Position numbers and translations under genes: made by a program | Shown: positions 26,580 through 36,578 of the stretch, one piece after another | Numbering within the stretch: the stretch's first letter is position 1 | Layout of the letters: every line of letters starts with the position of its first letter | The notes under the pieces: generated by a model | Told to the model about the DNA's origin: nothing | The model's database searches: none | Seen by the model: only the letters and a program-made list of their open reading frames with translations | NCBI RefSeq assembly: GCF_046348265.1 | Contig: NZ_JAXMEO010000006.1 | Source of the DNA: Pelomonas sp937871895 | GTDB lineage: Bacteria > Pseudomonadota > Gammaproteobacteria > Burkholderiales > Burkholderiaceae_C | Length of the DNA: 64,000 bases | Strand: one strand, 5' to 3'

Positions 26580-28904
26580 ATGGTTGAAATCGAACTCGAC
26601 GGCAAGAAGGTCTCGGTCCGCGAAGGCAGCATGGTCATGCATGCGGCCGAGCAGGCCGGTGCCTACATCCCGCACTTCTGCTATCACAAGAAGCTTTCCA
26701 TCGCTGCCAACTGCCGGATGTGCCTGGTGGAAGTGGAAAAGGCGCCCAAGCCCCTGCCGGCCTGCGCCACGCCCGTGACGCAGGGCATGATCGTCCGCAC
26801 CAAGAGCGACAAGGCCGTCAAGGCCCAGCAAGGGGTGATGGAGTTCCTGCTCATCAATCACCCGCTGGACTGCCCGATCTGCGACCAGGGTGGCGAGTGC
26901 CAGCTCCAGGATTTGGCCGTGGGCTATGGCGGCTCCAAGAGCCGCTACCTTGAGGAGAAGCGCGTCGTCCTCCACAAGAACGTCGGTCCGCTGATCTCGA
27001 TGGAGGAGATGAGCCGTTGCATCCACTGCACGCGCTGCGTCCGCTTCGGCCAGGAGATCGCTGGCGTGATGGAGCTGGGCATGGCCCACCGCGGCGAGCA
27101 CAGCGAGATCCAGACCTTCGTCGGGCGCACCGTCGATAGCGAACTGTCCGGCAACATGATCGATGTCTGCCCGGTGGGCGCGCTGACCAGCAAGCCCTTC
27201 CGCTACAGCGCCCGCACCTGGGAGCTCTCGCGCCGCAAGAGCGTGAGCCCGCACGATTCGACGGGCGCCAATTTGGTCGTCCAGGTCAAGAACAACCAGG
27301 TGATGCGCGTCGTTCCGCTGGAGAACGAGGACGTCAACGAGTGCTGGATCGCCGACCGCGACCGCTTCAGCTATGAAGCCCTGAACAGTGACGCACGCTT
27401 GTCCGCGCCCATGATCAAGCAGGGTGGTGCCTGGAAGCAGGTCGACTGGAGCGTGGCGCTGGAATACGTGGCCAATGGCCTCAAGTCGGTGAAGGCCGAG
27501 CACGGCGCCAGCGCCATCGGCGCGCTGGCTTCGGCTCACGCCACCGTCGAAGAGCTGCATCTGCTCGGTGAGCTGGTGCGCGGCCTGGGCAGCGACAACG
27601 TCGACCATCGGTTGCGCCAGCAGGACTTTGGTCACACGGCCCCTGCGGGCCAGGCGCACTGGCTGGGTCTCAGCATCGCCGAGCTGTCGCTGCTGGACCG
27701 TGCCCTGGTGGTGGGTTCCGTGTTGCGCAAGGACCACCCGCTCTTTGCCGCACGCCTGCGTCAGGCGGCGCGCCACGGTGCCCAGATCACGCGCGTCGGC
27801 GTGGGCCACGACGACTGGCTGATGCCCGTTGCCGCGCAAGTGCAAGCGGCTCCTTCAGCCTGGGTGCAAGCGCTCGCCGGTGTCGCCAGCGCCATCGCTC
27901 AGACGCAAGGCAGCTCGGCCCCGCTGGAGGCCCCGGTCACCGCCGAGGCACGCGCCATCGCCGACAGTCTGCTGTCCGGCAGCCAGAAGGCGGTGTTGCT
28001 CGGCAATGGCGCTGCGCACCACCCGGCGGCCGCCAGCTTGCTGGCCCTGGCGCAATGGATTGCGCAGCAAGTGGGCGCCAAGGTCGGCTACCTGACCGAG
28101 GCGGCCAACACCGTCGGTGCACAGCTCGTGAAGGCTCAGCCCCAGGCCGGCGGCCTGAACGCGGCGCAGATGCTGACCGGCACGTCGCTGAAGGCGGCCG
28201 TGCTGTTGCAAACCAACCCTGAGCTGGACGCTGCTGACCCGGTGGCCGCCCGCGCCGCCCTCGATGCGGCGGAACTCGTCGTCGTGCTCAGCCCCTTCAA
28301 GGTCGGCCTTGAGTACGCTGACGTGCTGCTGCCCTCGGCGCCGTTCACCGAAACCTCGGGCAGCTTTGTCAACGCCGAGGGGCGCCTGCAGAGCTTTGCC
28401 GGTGTGGTCAAGGCGCTGGGTGATACCCGCCCGGGCTGGAAGATCCTGCGCGTCTTGGGCAATTTGCTCGGCGTGCCCGGCTTTGATTTCCAGAGCAGCG
28501 AGGCCGTGCGCGACGCGGCTCTCGGTGCCTCGCCCGATCTCGGCGCTCGCCTGAACAACACGACCTTGGCCACGCCGGTGGCGACGTCAACGTCGGCAGG
28601 TCTTGAGCGCTACGCCCCGGTGCCGATCTATGCGGTCGATGACCTGGTGCGCCATTCGCCCTCGTTGCAGGCCACGTCCGACGCGCGCGATGCCGCCATG
28701 GCCGGGCTGCCCCAAGCCCTGTGGTCTGAGTTGGGCTTGTCGGCCGGTGATCGGGTGCGTGTCGTCCAGGATGGTCGTGCTGTTCAGCTGGCGGCCAAGC
28801 TCGAAGCCGCGTTGCCGGCCAACGTCGTCCGTGTCAGTGCCGGCCTGGCTGAAACCGCAGCCCTGGGTGCGGCGCTGGGCACCCTCACGCTGAGCAAGGT
28901 CTGA
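26580..28904 (+). CDS. nuoG: NADH-quinone oxidoreductase subunit G
   Basis: NuoG is the large Fe-S subunit linking NuoF to the rest of the chain. The 774-residue product has an N-terminal [2Fe-2S] domain (C34, C45, C48, C62), a His/Cys-ligated [4Fe-4S] site (CPICDQGGECQLQD), a second [4Fe-4S] motif (CIHCTRCVRFGQE) and a long degenerate molybdopterin-oxidoreductase-like domain. Confidence 0.96.
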   Translation: MVEIELDGKKVSVREGSMVMHAAEQAGAYIPHFCYHKKLSIAANCRMCLVEVEKAPKPLPACATPVTQGMIVRTKSDKAVKAQQGVMEFLLINHPLDCPICDQGGECQLQDLAVGYGGSKSRYLEEKRVVLHKNVGPLISMEEMSRCIHCTRCVRFGQEIAGVMELGMAHRGEHSEIQTFVGRTVDSELSGNMIDVCPVGALTSKPFRYSARTWELSRRKSVSPHDSTGANLVVQVKNNQVMRVVPLENEDVNECWIADRDRFSYEALNSDARLSAPMIKQGGAWKQVDWSVALEYVANGLKSVKAEHGASAIGALASAHATVEELHLLGELVRGLGSDNVDHRLRQQDFGHTAPAGQAHWLGLSIAELSLLDRALVVGSVLRKDHPLFAARLRQAARHGAQITRVGVGHDDWLMPVAAQVQAAPSAWVQALAGVASAIAQTQGSSAPLEAPVTAEARAIADSLLSGSQKAVLLGNGAAHHPAAASLLALAQWIAQQVGAKVGYLTEAANTVGAQLVKAQPQAGGLNAAQMLTGTSLKAAVLLQTNPELDAADPVAARAALDAAELVVVLSPFKVGLEYADVLLPSAPFTETSGSFVNAEGRLQSFAGVVKALGDTRPGWKILRVLGNLLGVPGFDFQSSEAVRDAALGASPDLGARLNNTTLATPVATSTSAGLERYAPVPIYAVDDLVRHSPSLQATSDARDAAMAGLPQALWSELGLSAGDRVRVVQDGRAVQLAAKLEAALPANVVRVSAGLAETAALGAALGTLTLSKV

Positions 28905-28909
28905 GCCCC

Positions 28910-30007
28910 ATGATCGAGACCCTTTTCCAAACCGGTGCCTCCCTGCTGGGGGGGCTGTGGCCCGTGGTCTGGAGCCTGATCAAGATCATCGCGGTCGTGG
29001 CGCCGCTGATGATCTGCGTGGCCTACCTGACGCTGTGGGAGCGCAAGGCCATTGGCTGGTCGCAGATCCGCCCAGGGCCGAACCGCGTCGGCCCCTATGG
29101 CTTGCTCACGCCGATTGCCGATGCCGTGAAGCTGATCTTCAAGGAGATCATCACGCCCTCGGCTGCCAGCAAGGGCCTGTTCTTCCTGGGCCCGGTGATG
29201 ACCATCATGCCGGCGCTGGCGGCCTGGGCCGTGGTTCCCTTCGGGCCTGATGCGGCGGTGGCCAACGTGAACGCAGGCCTGCTGTTCCTGATGGCGATCA
29301 CCTCGCTGGAGGTCTACGGCGTGATCATTGCCGGCTGGGCGTCCAACTCCAAGTACGCCTTCCTGGGCGCGCTGCGCGCTTCAGCCCAGATGGTCAGCTA
29401 CGAGATTGCGATGGGCTTTGCCCTGGTGGTGGTGCTGATGGTGACCGGCTCATTGAACATGACCGCCGTCGTCCAGTCACAAGAGCAGGGCATGTTCGCA
29501 GCCAAGGGCCTGAACTTCCTGTCCTGGAACTGGTTGCCGCTGCTGCCGATCTTCGTCGTCTATTTCATCTCTGGCCTGGCTGAAACCAACCGCCACCCGT
29601 TCGACGTCGTCGAAGGCGAATCCGAGATCGTCGCTGGCCACATGATCGAGTACTCGGGCATGAGCTTCGCGATGTTCTTCCTGGCCGAGTACGCCAACAT
29701 GATCCTGGTCTCCGCACTGGCCGTGATCATGTTCCTTGGTGGCTGGAGCGCCCCGGTGTCCTGGAGCCTCTTCGGCATGCAGACGCCTGAGTTCATCCAG
29801 AACACGATGGCACTTTGGAATTGGGCCTGGCTGTTCGGCAAGACCTTTGTCGTCGTGACCATGTTCCTTTGGGTCCGCGCCACCTTCCCGCGCTTCCGCT
29901 ACGACCAGATCATGCGCCTGGGCTGGAAGATCTTCATTCCCATCACGCTGATCTGGCTGATCGTTGTGGGTGTCTGGATGCAGACGCCGTTCAACATCTG
30001 GAAGTAA
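28910..30007 (+). CDS. nuoH: NADH-quinone oxidoreductase subunit H
   Basis: NuoH forms the heel of the membrane arm and part of the quinone channel. The 365-residue product has eight or so membrane helices, the ERKAIGWSQIRPGPNRVGP loop and the acidic ETNRHPFDVVEGESEIVAG loop characteristic of the subunit. Confidence 0.97.
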   Translation: MIETLFQTGASLLGGLWPVVWSLIKIIAVVAPLMICVAYLTLWERKAIGWSQIRPGPNRVGPYGLLTPIADAVKLIFKEIITPSAASKGLFFLGPVMTIMPALAAWAVVPFGPDAAVANVNAGLLFLMAITSLEVYGVIIAGWASNSKYAFLGALRASAQMVSYEIAMGFALVVVLMVTGSLNMTAVVQSQEQGMFAAKGLNFLSWNWLPLLPIFVVYFISGLAETNRHPFDVVEGESEIVAGHMIEYSGMSFAMFFLAEYANMILVSALAVIMFLGGWSAPVSWSLFGMQTPEFIQNTMALWNWAWLFGKTFVVVTMFLWVRATFPRFRYDQIMRLGWKIFIPITLIWLIVVGVWMQTPFNIWK

Positions 30008-30017
30008 GGCGGCGACC

Positions 30018-30506
30018 ATGAGCACCTTCACCAATTTCACCAAGACCTTCTTCCTCTGGGAATTGCTCAAGGGGATGAAGCTGACCGGGAAGCATTTCCT
30101 GTCCCGCAACATCACCGTGCAGTTCCCGGAAGAGAAGACGCCGCTGTCGCCGCGCTTCCGCGGTTTGCACGCGCTGCGCCGCTACGAGAACGGCGAAGAG
30201 CGCTGCATCGCCTGCAAGCTGTGTGAGGCCGTCTGCCCGGCAATGGCGATCACCATCGAGAGCGATGTGCGCGCCGATGGCAGCCGCCGCACCACGCGCT
30301 ACGACATCGACCTGACCAAGTGCATCTTCTGCGGCTTCTGTGAGGAAAGCTGCCCGGTCGATTCGATTGTCGAAACGGACATCTTCGAATACCACGGCGA
30401 AAAGCGTGGCGACCTTTATTTCACCAAGGACATGCTGCTGGCCGTCGGTGACAAGTACGAGCCTCGCATCGCTGCACAAAAGGAGGCCGACGCCAAGTAC
30501 CGCTGA
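30018..30506 (+). CDS. nuoI: NADH-quinone oxidoreductase subunit I
   Basis: NuoI holds clusters N6a and N6b. The 162-residue product has two ferredoxin motifs, CIACKLCEAVCP and CIFCGFCEESCP, and an amphipathic N-terminal helix. The ATG at 30018 is preferred over upstream in-frame starts inside the nuoH end because it gives the family N-terminus. Confidence 0.97.
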   Translation: MSTFTNFTKTFFLWELLKGMKLTGKHFLSRNITVQFPEEKTPLSPRFRGLHALRRYENGEERCIACKLCEAVCPAMAITIESDVRADGSRRTTRYDIDLTKCIFCGFCEESCPVDSIVETDIFEYHGEKRGDLYFTKDMLLAVGDKYEPRIAAQKEADAKYR

Positions 30507-30539
30507 TCGGCCTTTGCCGTCAGCCTTGGCTGGATTCCC

Positions 30540-31178
30540 ATGGACACCCTTTCCCTGATCTTCTACGCCCTGTCACTGGTGTTGCTCGGCTCGGCCTTCC
30601 GAGTCATCACCGCTCGCAACACGGTGCACTCGGCGCTCTTTCTCATCCTGAGCTTCTTCACCGCTTCCTGCGTCTGGATGCTGCTGAAGGCCGAGTTCCT
30701 GGCCATTGCGTTGGTGCTGGTCTACATCGGCGCCGTGATGGTGCTGTTCCTCTTCGTCGTGATGATGCTGGACCTCAACAAGGATGGTGTGCGCGAGAAC
30801 CTCTGGTCGCACCTGCCCCTCGCCGCTGCGGTGGGCGCCTTGATCGCGCTGGAGATGGGCGTGGTGCTGATGCAGGGCTTCCAGCTCAAGCAGGCGCCTG
30901 AGCTTTCGGCGGCGGCCGTCGAGATGGGCAACTCCAAGTTGCTGGGCATCGAGATCTATACCGCCTACCTGTACCCGCTGCAGATCGCGGCCGTCTTGCT
31001 GCTGGTCGCCATCGTGGCCGCCATCGCGCTCACGCTGCGGGCGCGCAAGGACTCGCGTCACATGGACCCGAGCGAACAGGTCAAGGTCACCAAGGCCGAA
31101 CGCCTGCGCGTCATCAAGGTGGCCCCGACGGTGCATGCGGCCTCACCGGCCGCTGGCAATGAAGGAGGCCAAGCATGA
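30540..31178 (+). CDS. nuoJ: NADH-quinone oxidoreductase subunit J
   Basis: NuoJ is a five-helix membrane subunit. The 212-residue product has the conserved third helix with VYIGAVMVLFLFVVMML, which carries the pi-bulge important for proton coupling, and a long positively charged tail. Its end overlaps the nuoK start (ATGA). Confidence 0.95.
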   Translation: MDTLSLIFYALSLVLLGSAFRVITARNTVHSALFLILSFFTASCVWMLLKAEFLAIALVLVYIGAVMVLFLFVVMMLDLNKDGVRENLWSHLPLAAAVGALIALEMGVVLMQGFQLKQAPELSAAAVEMGNSKLLGIEIYTAYLYPLQIAAVLLLVAIVAAIALTLRARKDSRHMDPSEQVKVTKAERLRVIKVAPTVHAASPAAGNEGGQA

Positions 31179-31483
31179 GCTTGACGCTTGGGCACTTCCT
31201 GACCCTGGGTGCGCTGCTGTTCGCACTGTCGGTGATTGGCATCTTCCTGAACCGCAAGAACCTGATCGTGCTGCTGATGGCCATTGAGCTGATGTTGCTG
31301 GCGGTCAACCTGAACTTCATCGCCTTCTCGCACTACCTGGGCGACATGGCGGGTCAGGTCTTCGTCTTCTTCATCCTCACGGTGGCGGCGGCTGAGTCTG
31401 CGATCGGCCTGGCCATCCTGGTCGTGCTGTTCCGCAATCGGGCCAGCATTGACGTGGAACAACTCGACGCCCTCAAGGGCTGA
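31175..31483 (+). CDS. nuoK: NADH-quinone oxidoreductase subunit K
   Basis: NuoK is a three-helix, MrpC-like subunit with buried acidic residues used in proton transfer. The 102-residue product has glutamates in LLMAIELMLLAVNLNF and in VAAAESAIGLAI, both expected. Its ATG overlaps the nuoJ stop by four bases. Confidence 0.96.
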   Translation: MSLTLGHFLTLGALLFALSVIGIFLNRKNLIVLLMAIELMLLAVNLNFIAFSHYLGDMAGQVFVFFILTVAAAESAIGLAILVVLFRNRASIDVEQLDALKG

Positions 31484-31506
31484 CCCCCAGACCGGCGATA
31501 CGAACG

Positions 31507-33579
31507 ATGTCACAACAACTTTCGCAATCCCTGCTGGTGGCCGTGCCTGCCGCGCCTCTGATCGGGGCGGTACTGGCAGGCTTCTTCGGCAAAGTGATCG
31601 GCCGGCGCGGCGCGCACACCGTCACCATCCTGGGTGTGCTGGTGGCCTTCATCCTATCGGCAATGACGCTGAAGGACGTGGCCTCGGACGGCGCGCGCTT
31701 CAGCGGCACGGTCTACGAGTGGATGGTGCTGGGCGGCCTGAAGATGGAGGTTGGTTTCCTGATCGACGGACTCACCGCCATGATGATGTGCGTGGTGACC
31801 TTCGTGTCTCTGATGGTGCACATCTACACCATCGGCTACATGGAAGAGGATCCGGGCTACCAGCGCTTCTTCTCCTACATCTCGCTGTTCACCTTCTCGA
31901 TGCTCATGCTGGTCATGAGCAACAACCTGCTGCAGCTCTTCTTCGGATGGGAAGCAGTGGGCCTGGTCTCCTACCTGCTGATCGGCTTCTGGTTCAAGAA
32001 GCCGACAGCGGTGTTCGCCAACATGAAGGCCTTCCTGGTCAACCGGGTCGGTGACTTCGGCTTCATCCTCGGCATCGGTCTGCTGGTGGCTTACACCGGC
32101 TCGCTGAACTACGCCGAGATCTTCGCCAAGTCCAACGACCTGGCGCAGGTCAAGTTCAATGCGCCGATCCTGACCGGCATCTTCGGCAGCGACTGGATGA
32201 TGCTGACCGTGGCCTGCATCTGCCTGTTCATCGGCGCGATGGGCAAATCGGCCCAGTTCCCGCTGCACGTCTGGCTGCCCGATTCGATGGAAGGCCCGAC
32301 GCCGATCTCGGCCCTGATCCACGCCGCCACCATGGTGACGGCCGGCATCTTCATGGTGACGCGCATGTCGCCGCTGTTTGAGTTGTCGGACACGGCCCTG
32401 AACTTCGTGCTCGTCATCGGCTCGATCACGGCCCTGTTCATGGGCTTCCTGGGCATCATCCAGAACGACATCAAGCGTGTGGTCGCCTACTCGACCTTGT
32501 CTCAGCTGGGCTACATGACCGTGGCCCTTGGCGCCTCCGCCTACTCGGTGGCCGTCTTTCACCTGATGACGCACGCCTTCTTCAAGGCCCTGCTGTTCCT
32601 CGGCGCCGGCTCCGTGATCATCGGCATGCACCACGACCAAGACATCCGCAACATGGGTGGCCTCTGGAAGTACATGAAGATCACCTGGATCACGTCGCTG
32701 CTGGGCTCGCTGGCGTTGATCGGGACGCCGTTCTTCTCGGGTTTCTATTCCAAGGACTCGATCATCGAGGCCGTGCACGCCAGCCACCTGCCAGGCGCCG
32801 GTTTCGCGCAGTTCGCCGTGACCCTGGGCGTATTCGTCACCGCCTTCTATTCCTTCCGGATGTACTTCCTGGTCTTCCACGGCAAGGAGCACTTCCATCA
32901 CAAACCTTTCCCGGGCGAGCACGACCATCATGACGATCATGGCGACGACGACCACGGCCATGCGCACACGCCGCATGAGTCGCCCGCCGTGGTCTGGGCG
33001 CCGCTGCTGCTGCTGGCCATCCCCTCGGTGGTGATCGGCTACCTGACGATCCAGCCCATGCTCTATGGCGACTTCTTCAAGGACGCCATCTTTGTGAACT
33101 CGCACGCCCACCATGCGATGCATGAGCTGGCTGAGGAGTTCCACGGTGCCACCGCCATGGCCCTGCATGCCTTCACCACACTGCCGTTCTGGCTGGCGCT
33201 GGGCGGCGTCGTCACGGCCTATGTGTTCTACATGGTGGTGCCGTCGGTGCCGGCCACCATCGCCAAGGTCCTGCGCCCCGTCGTCGTGGTGCTGGAGAAC
33301 AAGTACTACATGGACTGGGTCAACGAGAACATCCTGGCCCGTGCCGCGCGCTGGATCGGCATCGGCCTCTGGAAGGGTGGTGACGCCGGCTTGATCGACG
33401 GCGTGGTCATCAATGGCTCGGCCCATGCGGTGGGCGGCGTCGCCGGCTTGGTGCGGCGCTTGCAGACCGGCCTGCTGCCCTTGTACGCCCTGGTCATGAT
33501 CGTGGGCGTGGTGGGTCTGATGACCTGGAAGCTCTGGCCGTATATCGAGCCTCAGTTCAAGGCCCTGCTGGGTCAATGA
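31507..33579 (+). CDS. nuoL: NADH-quinone oxidoreductase subunit L, with a His/Asp-rich loop
   Basis: NuoL is the distal antiporter-like proton pump subunit with the long lateral helix. The 690-residue product has the antiporter core (WEAVGLVSYLLIGFW, QFPLHVWLPDSMEGPTPISALIHAATMVTAG) and a C-terminal hydrophobic anchor. Between membrane segments, residues about 458-490 form a charged insert with about 12 histidines and several aspartates (GEHDHHDDHGDDDHGHAH), which could bind metal ions; this is an unusual trait worth comparing with relatives. Confidence 0.96.
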   Translation: MSQQLSQSLLVAVPAAPLIGAVLAGFFGKVIGRRGAHTVTILGVLVAFILSAMTLKDVASDGARFSGTVYEWMVLGGLKMEVGFLIDGLTAMMMCVVTFVSLMVHIYTIGYMEEDPGYQRFFSYISLFTFSMLMLVMSNNLLQLFFGWEAVGLVSYLLIGFWFKKPTAVFANMKAFLVNRVGDFGFILGIGLLVAYTGSLNYAEIFAKSNDLAQVKFNAPILTGIFGSDWMMLTVACICLFIGAMGKSAQFPLHVWLPDSMEGPTPISALIHAATMVTAGIFMVTRMSPLFELSDTALNFVLVIGSITALFMGFLGIIQNDIKRVVAYSTLSQLGYMTVALGASAYSVAVFHLMTHAFFKALLFLGAGSVIIGMHHDQDIRNMGGLWKYMKITWITSLLGSLALIGTPFFSGFYSKDSIIEAVHASHLPGAGFAQFAVTLGVFVTAFYSFRMYFLVFHGKEHFHHKPFPGEHDHHDDHGDDDHGHAHTPHESPAVVWAPLLLLAIPSVVIGYLTIQPMLYGDFFKDAIFVNSHAHHAMHELAEEFHGATAMALHAFTTLPFWLALGGVVTAYVFYMVVPSVPATIAKVLRPVVVVLENKYYMDWVNENILARAARWIGIGLWKGGDAGLIDGVVINGSAHAVGGVAGLVRRLQTGLLPLYALVMIVGVVGLMTWKLWPYIEPQFKALLGQ

Positions 33580-33601
33580 GCTGAAGGCGGAGAACAAGAA
33601 T

Positions 33602-35077
33602 ATGTTGCTGAGTCTTGCAATCTTTCTGCCCATCGTCTGCGGCGCACTGCTGCTGGCGCTCGGGCGTGACGAGAACGCCCCGGCCGTGCGCTGGCTGGCT
33701 TTGGTGGCGGCCGTGGCCAGCTTCCTGGTCACCGTGCCCCTGATCACGGGTTTCGACACCTCGACCGCTGCCATGCAGTTCGTTGAGAACCAGGCCTGGA
33801 TCGAGCGCTTCAACATCCGCTACCACCTCGGGGTGGACGGCATCTCGATGTGGTTCGTGCCGCTGACGGCCTTCATCACCGTCATCGTGGTGATCGCCGC
33901 TTGGGAGGTGATCGACACGCGCGTCAACCAGTACATGGGCGCCTTCCTGATCCTGTCGGGTCTGATGGTCGGCGTGTTCTCGGCCCTCGATGGCATGCTG
34001 TTCTACGTGTTCTTCGAGGCGACCCTGATCCCGATGTACATCATCATCGGCGTCTGGGGCGGCCCGCGGCGCGTTTACGCGGCCTTCAAGTTCTTCCTGT
34101 ACACGCTGGCCGGCTCGCTGCTGATGCTGGTTGCGCTGCTCTACCTGTACTACCAGTCGGCTGGCAGCTTCGACATCCAGACCTGGCACAAGCTCCCCCT
34201 GAGTGGGCACACCCAGACCCTGCTGTTCTTCGCCTTCCTGGCGGCGTTCTCGGTCAAGGTGCCGATGTGGCCGGTGCACACCTGGCTGCCGGACGCCCAC
34301 GTCGAGGCGCCCACCGGCGGTTCGGTGGTGCTGGCCGCCATCATGCTGAAGCTGGGCTGCTACGGCTTCCTTCGCTTCTCGCTGCCCATCGCTCCAGATG
34401 CTGCCCACCATTGGGCCTGGCTGATCATTGCCATGTCGATCATTGGTGTCATCTACATCGGCCTCGTGGCCCTGGTGCAGAAGGACATGAAGAAGCTGGT
34501 GGCCTATTCGTCCATCGCCCACATGGGTTTCGTGACCCTGGGCTTCTTCATCTTCAATGAGCTGGGCGTGTCGGGCGCCATCGTGCAGATGATCTCGCAC
34601 GGCTTCGTTTCGGGCGCCATGTTCCTGTGCATTGGGGTGCTGTACGACCGCGTGCACTCGCGCGAAATCTCGGCCTACGGCGGTGTGGTGAACACCATGC
34701 CCACCTTCGCTGCATTCGCCGTGTTCTTCGGTATGGCCAATTGCGGCCTGCCCGCCACGGCCGGCTTTGTGGGCGAGTGGATGGTCATCCTCGGCGCGGT
34801 GCAGGCCAACTTCTGGTTGGGGGCGCTCGCGGCCACGGCCCTGGTGTTTGGCGCGGCGTATACGCTGTGGATGATCAAGCGCGTCTACTTTGGCGACGTG
34901 GCCAATGACAAGGTCCGAGCGCTGACCGACATCAACGCGCGCGAGTTCCTGATGCTGGCCGTGCTCGCCATTGCCGTGCTCTGGATGGGCGTGTATCCCA
35001 AGCCCTTCACCGATGTGATGCACGCCTCGGTCACCGAACTGCTCAAGCACGTCGCTCAGAGCAAGATTGTTCCCTGA
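33602..35077 (+). CDS. nuoM: NADH-quinone oxidoreductase subunit M
   Basis: NuoM is the second antiporter-like proton pump subunit. The 491-residue product has the conserved glutamate in FYVFFEATLIPMYIIIG, the lysine-bearing KVPMWPVHTWLPDAHVEAP segment, and about fourteen membrane helices. It follows nuoL by 22 bases. Confidence 0.97.
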   Translation: MLLSLAIFLPIVCGALLLALGRDENAPAVRWLALVAAVASFLVTVPLITGFDTSTAAMQFVENQAWIERFNIRYHLGVDGISMWFVPLTAFITVIVVIAAWEVIDTRVNQYMGAFLILSGLMVGVFSALDGMLFYVFFEATLIPMYIIIGVWGGPRRVYAAFKFFLYTLAGSLLMLVALLYLYYQSAGSFDIQTWHKLPLSGHTQTLLFFAFLAAFSVKVPMWPVHTWLPDAHVEAPTGGSVVLAAIMLKLGCYGFLRFSLPIAPDAAHHWAWLIIAMSIIGVIYIGLVALVQKDMKKLVAYSSIAHMGFVTLGFFIFNELGVSGAIVQMISHGFVSGAMFLCIGVLYDRVHSREISAYGGVVNTMPTFAAFAVFFGMANCGLPATAGFVGEWMVILGAVQANFWLGALAATALVFGAAYTLWMIKRVYFGDVANDKVRALTDINAREFLMLAVLAIAVLWMGVYPKPFTDVMHASVTELLKHVAQSKIVP

Positions 35078-35089
35078 GGGCGACCCAAG

Positions 35090-36571
35090 ATGAACGACAT
35101 GAACTGGCTCGCGGTCTACCCCGAGATCTTTCTGCTGGCCATGGGCTGCCTGGTCGCCCTGGTCGACCTTTGGGTGACCGACCCGGAGCGCCGCCCCACC
35201 TACTGGCTCACGCAGCTCAGCCTCGCCTTGACGGCGTTGATGCACTTCAACCACTTCGACGCCGGGCTGACCGTCTATGCGATGCAGCAGATGGTGGTGG
35301 CCGACCCGATGGGGCATTTGCTCGCCGGCTTTGCCTGCGTGGCGACCATGATCACCCTGGTCTACGCGCGCCCCTATGCGGCCAGCCGCGAGATGCTCAA
35401 GGGCGAGCTCTTCATCCTCAGCGTGTTCTCGCTGCTGGGCATCAATGTCATGCTCGCGGCCAACAACTTCCTGGTCATCTATCTCGGCCTGGAGCTGATG
35501 AGCCTGTCGCTGTATGCGCTGGTGGCCCTGCGGCGTGATCACGCCGTCTCCACCGAGGCGGCGATGAAGTACTTCGTGCTCGGTGCCCTGGCCAGCGGCT
35601 TCCTCCTCTATGGCCTGTCGATGATGTACGGCGCCACCGGCTCGCTGGAGATCCCCAAGGTCTTTGAAGTGATTGCTGGCGGCGTGCCCAATAAGGGCGT
35701 GCTGGTGTTTGGCGTTGTGTTCGTGGTCGCCGGCCTGGCCTTCAAGCTCGGTGCCGCTCCCTTCCACATGTGGGTGCCTGATGTGTACCAAGGCGCGCCC
35801 ACGGCCGTGACCCTTCTGATTGGCGGCGGCCCCAAGCTGGCGGCGTTTGCGATCACGGTTCGTCTGCTGGTCGAGGGCATGATCGGGCTGGCAGTCGATT
35901 GGCAACAGATGCTGATCGTGCTGTCGGTGTTGTCGCTGCTGATCGGCAATCTTGCGGCCATCGCGCAGACCAACATCAAGCGCATGCTGGCCTACTCGAC
36001 CATCGCCAACATGGGCTTCATGCTGCTGGGCATGGCGTGCGGGGTGGTCAACGACAACACGCTCTCGGCCACGAATGCCTACAGCTCGGCCATGTTTTAT
36101 GTCGTGTCCTATGTGCTGACGACGCTCGGTACCTTTGGCATGGTCATCCTGTTGTCGCGCCAGGGCTTCGAGGCCGAGGAACTGCGTGACTTTGCCGGCT
36201 TGGCCAAGCGCAGCCCCTGGTTTGCGCTGGTGATGACCTTCTTCATGTTCTCCCTGGCTGGCGTGCCACCGATGGTCGGGTTCTACGCCAAGCTTGCGGT
36301 GCTGCAAGCTCTGGTCGCCACCGGCGTGGCCGGCTACCTGCAGTTGGCCGTCTTTGCCGTGGTCATCTCGCTGATCGGGGCGTTCTATTACCTGCGGGTC
36401 GTGAAGGTCATGTACTTCGATGAGCCCACCGACACCACGGCCATCGCCGCGCCCGCCGACGTCCGCGTCGTCATGTCGCTCAACGGTGCCGCCGTGCTGG
36501 TGTTCGGCCTGTTGCCCGGTGGCCTGATGGCGCTGTGCGCACAGGCGATCGTGCGCGCGCTCGCGTCCTGA
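35090..36571 (+). CDS. nuoN: NADH-quinone oxidoreductase subunit N
   Basis: NuoN is the third antiporter-like proton pump subunit. The 493-residue product has the conserved YLGLELMSLSLYALVA and FKLGAAPFHMWVPDVYQGAPT segments with their charged residues, and about fourteen membrane helices. It completes complex I; a DUF2818 gene follows 7 bases later. Confidence 0.97.
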   Translation: MNDMNWLAVYPEIFLLAMGCLVALVDLWVTDPERRPTYWLTQLSLALTALMHFNHFDAGLTVYAMQQMVVADPMGHLLAGFACVATMITLVYARPYAASREMLKGELFILSVFSLLGINVMLAANNFLVIYLGLELMSLSLYALVALRRDHAVSTEAAMKYFVLGALASGFLLYGLSMMYGATGSLEIPKVFEVIAGGVPNKGVLVFGVVFVVAGLAFKLGAAPFHMWVPDVYQGAPTAVTLLIGGGPKLAAFAITVRLLVEGMIGLAVDWQQMLIVLSVLSLLIGNLAAIAQTNIKRMLAYSTIANMGFMLLGMACGVVNDNTLSATNAYSSAMFYVVSYVLTTLGTFGMVILLSRQGFEAEELRDFAGLAKRSPWFALVMTFFMFSLAGVPPMVGFYAKLAVLQALVATGVAGYLQLAVFAVVISLIGAFYYLRVVKVMYFDEPTDTTAIAAPADVRVVMSLNGAAVLVFGLLPGGLMALCAQAIVRALAS

Positions 36572-36578
36572 TCTGCGG

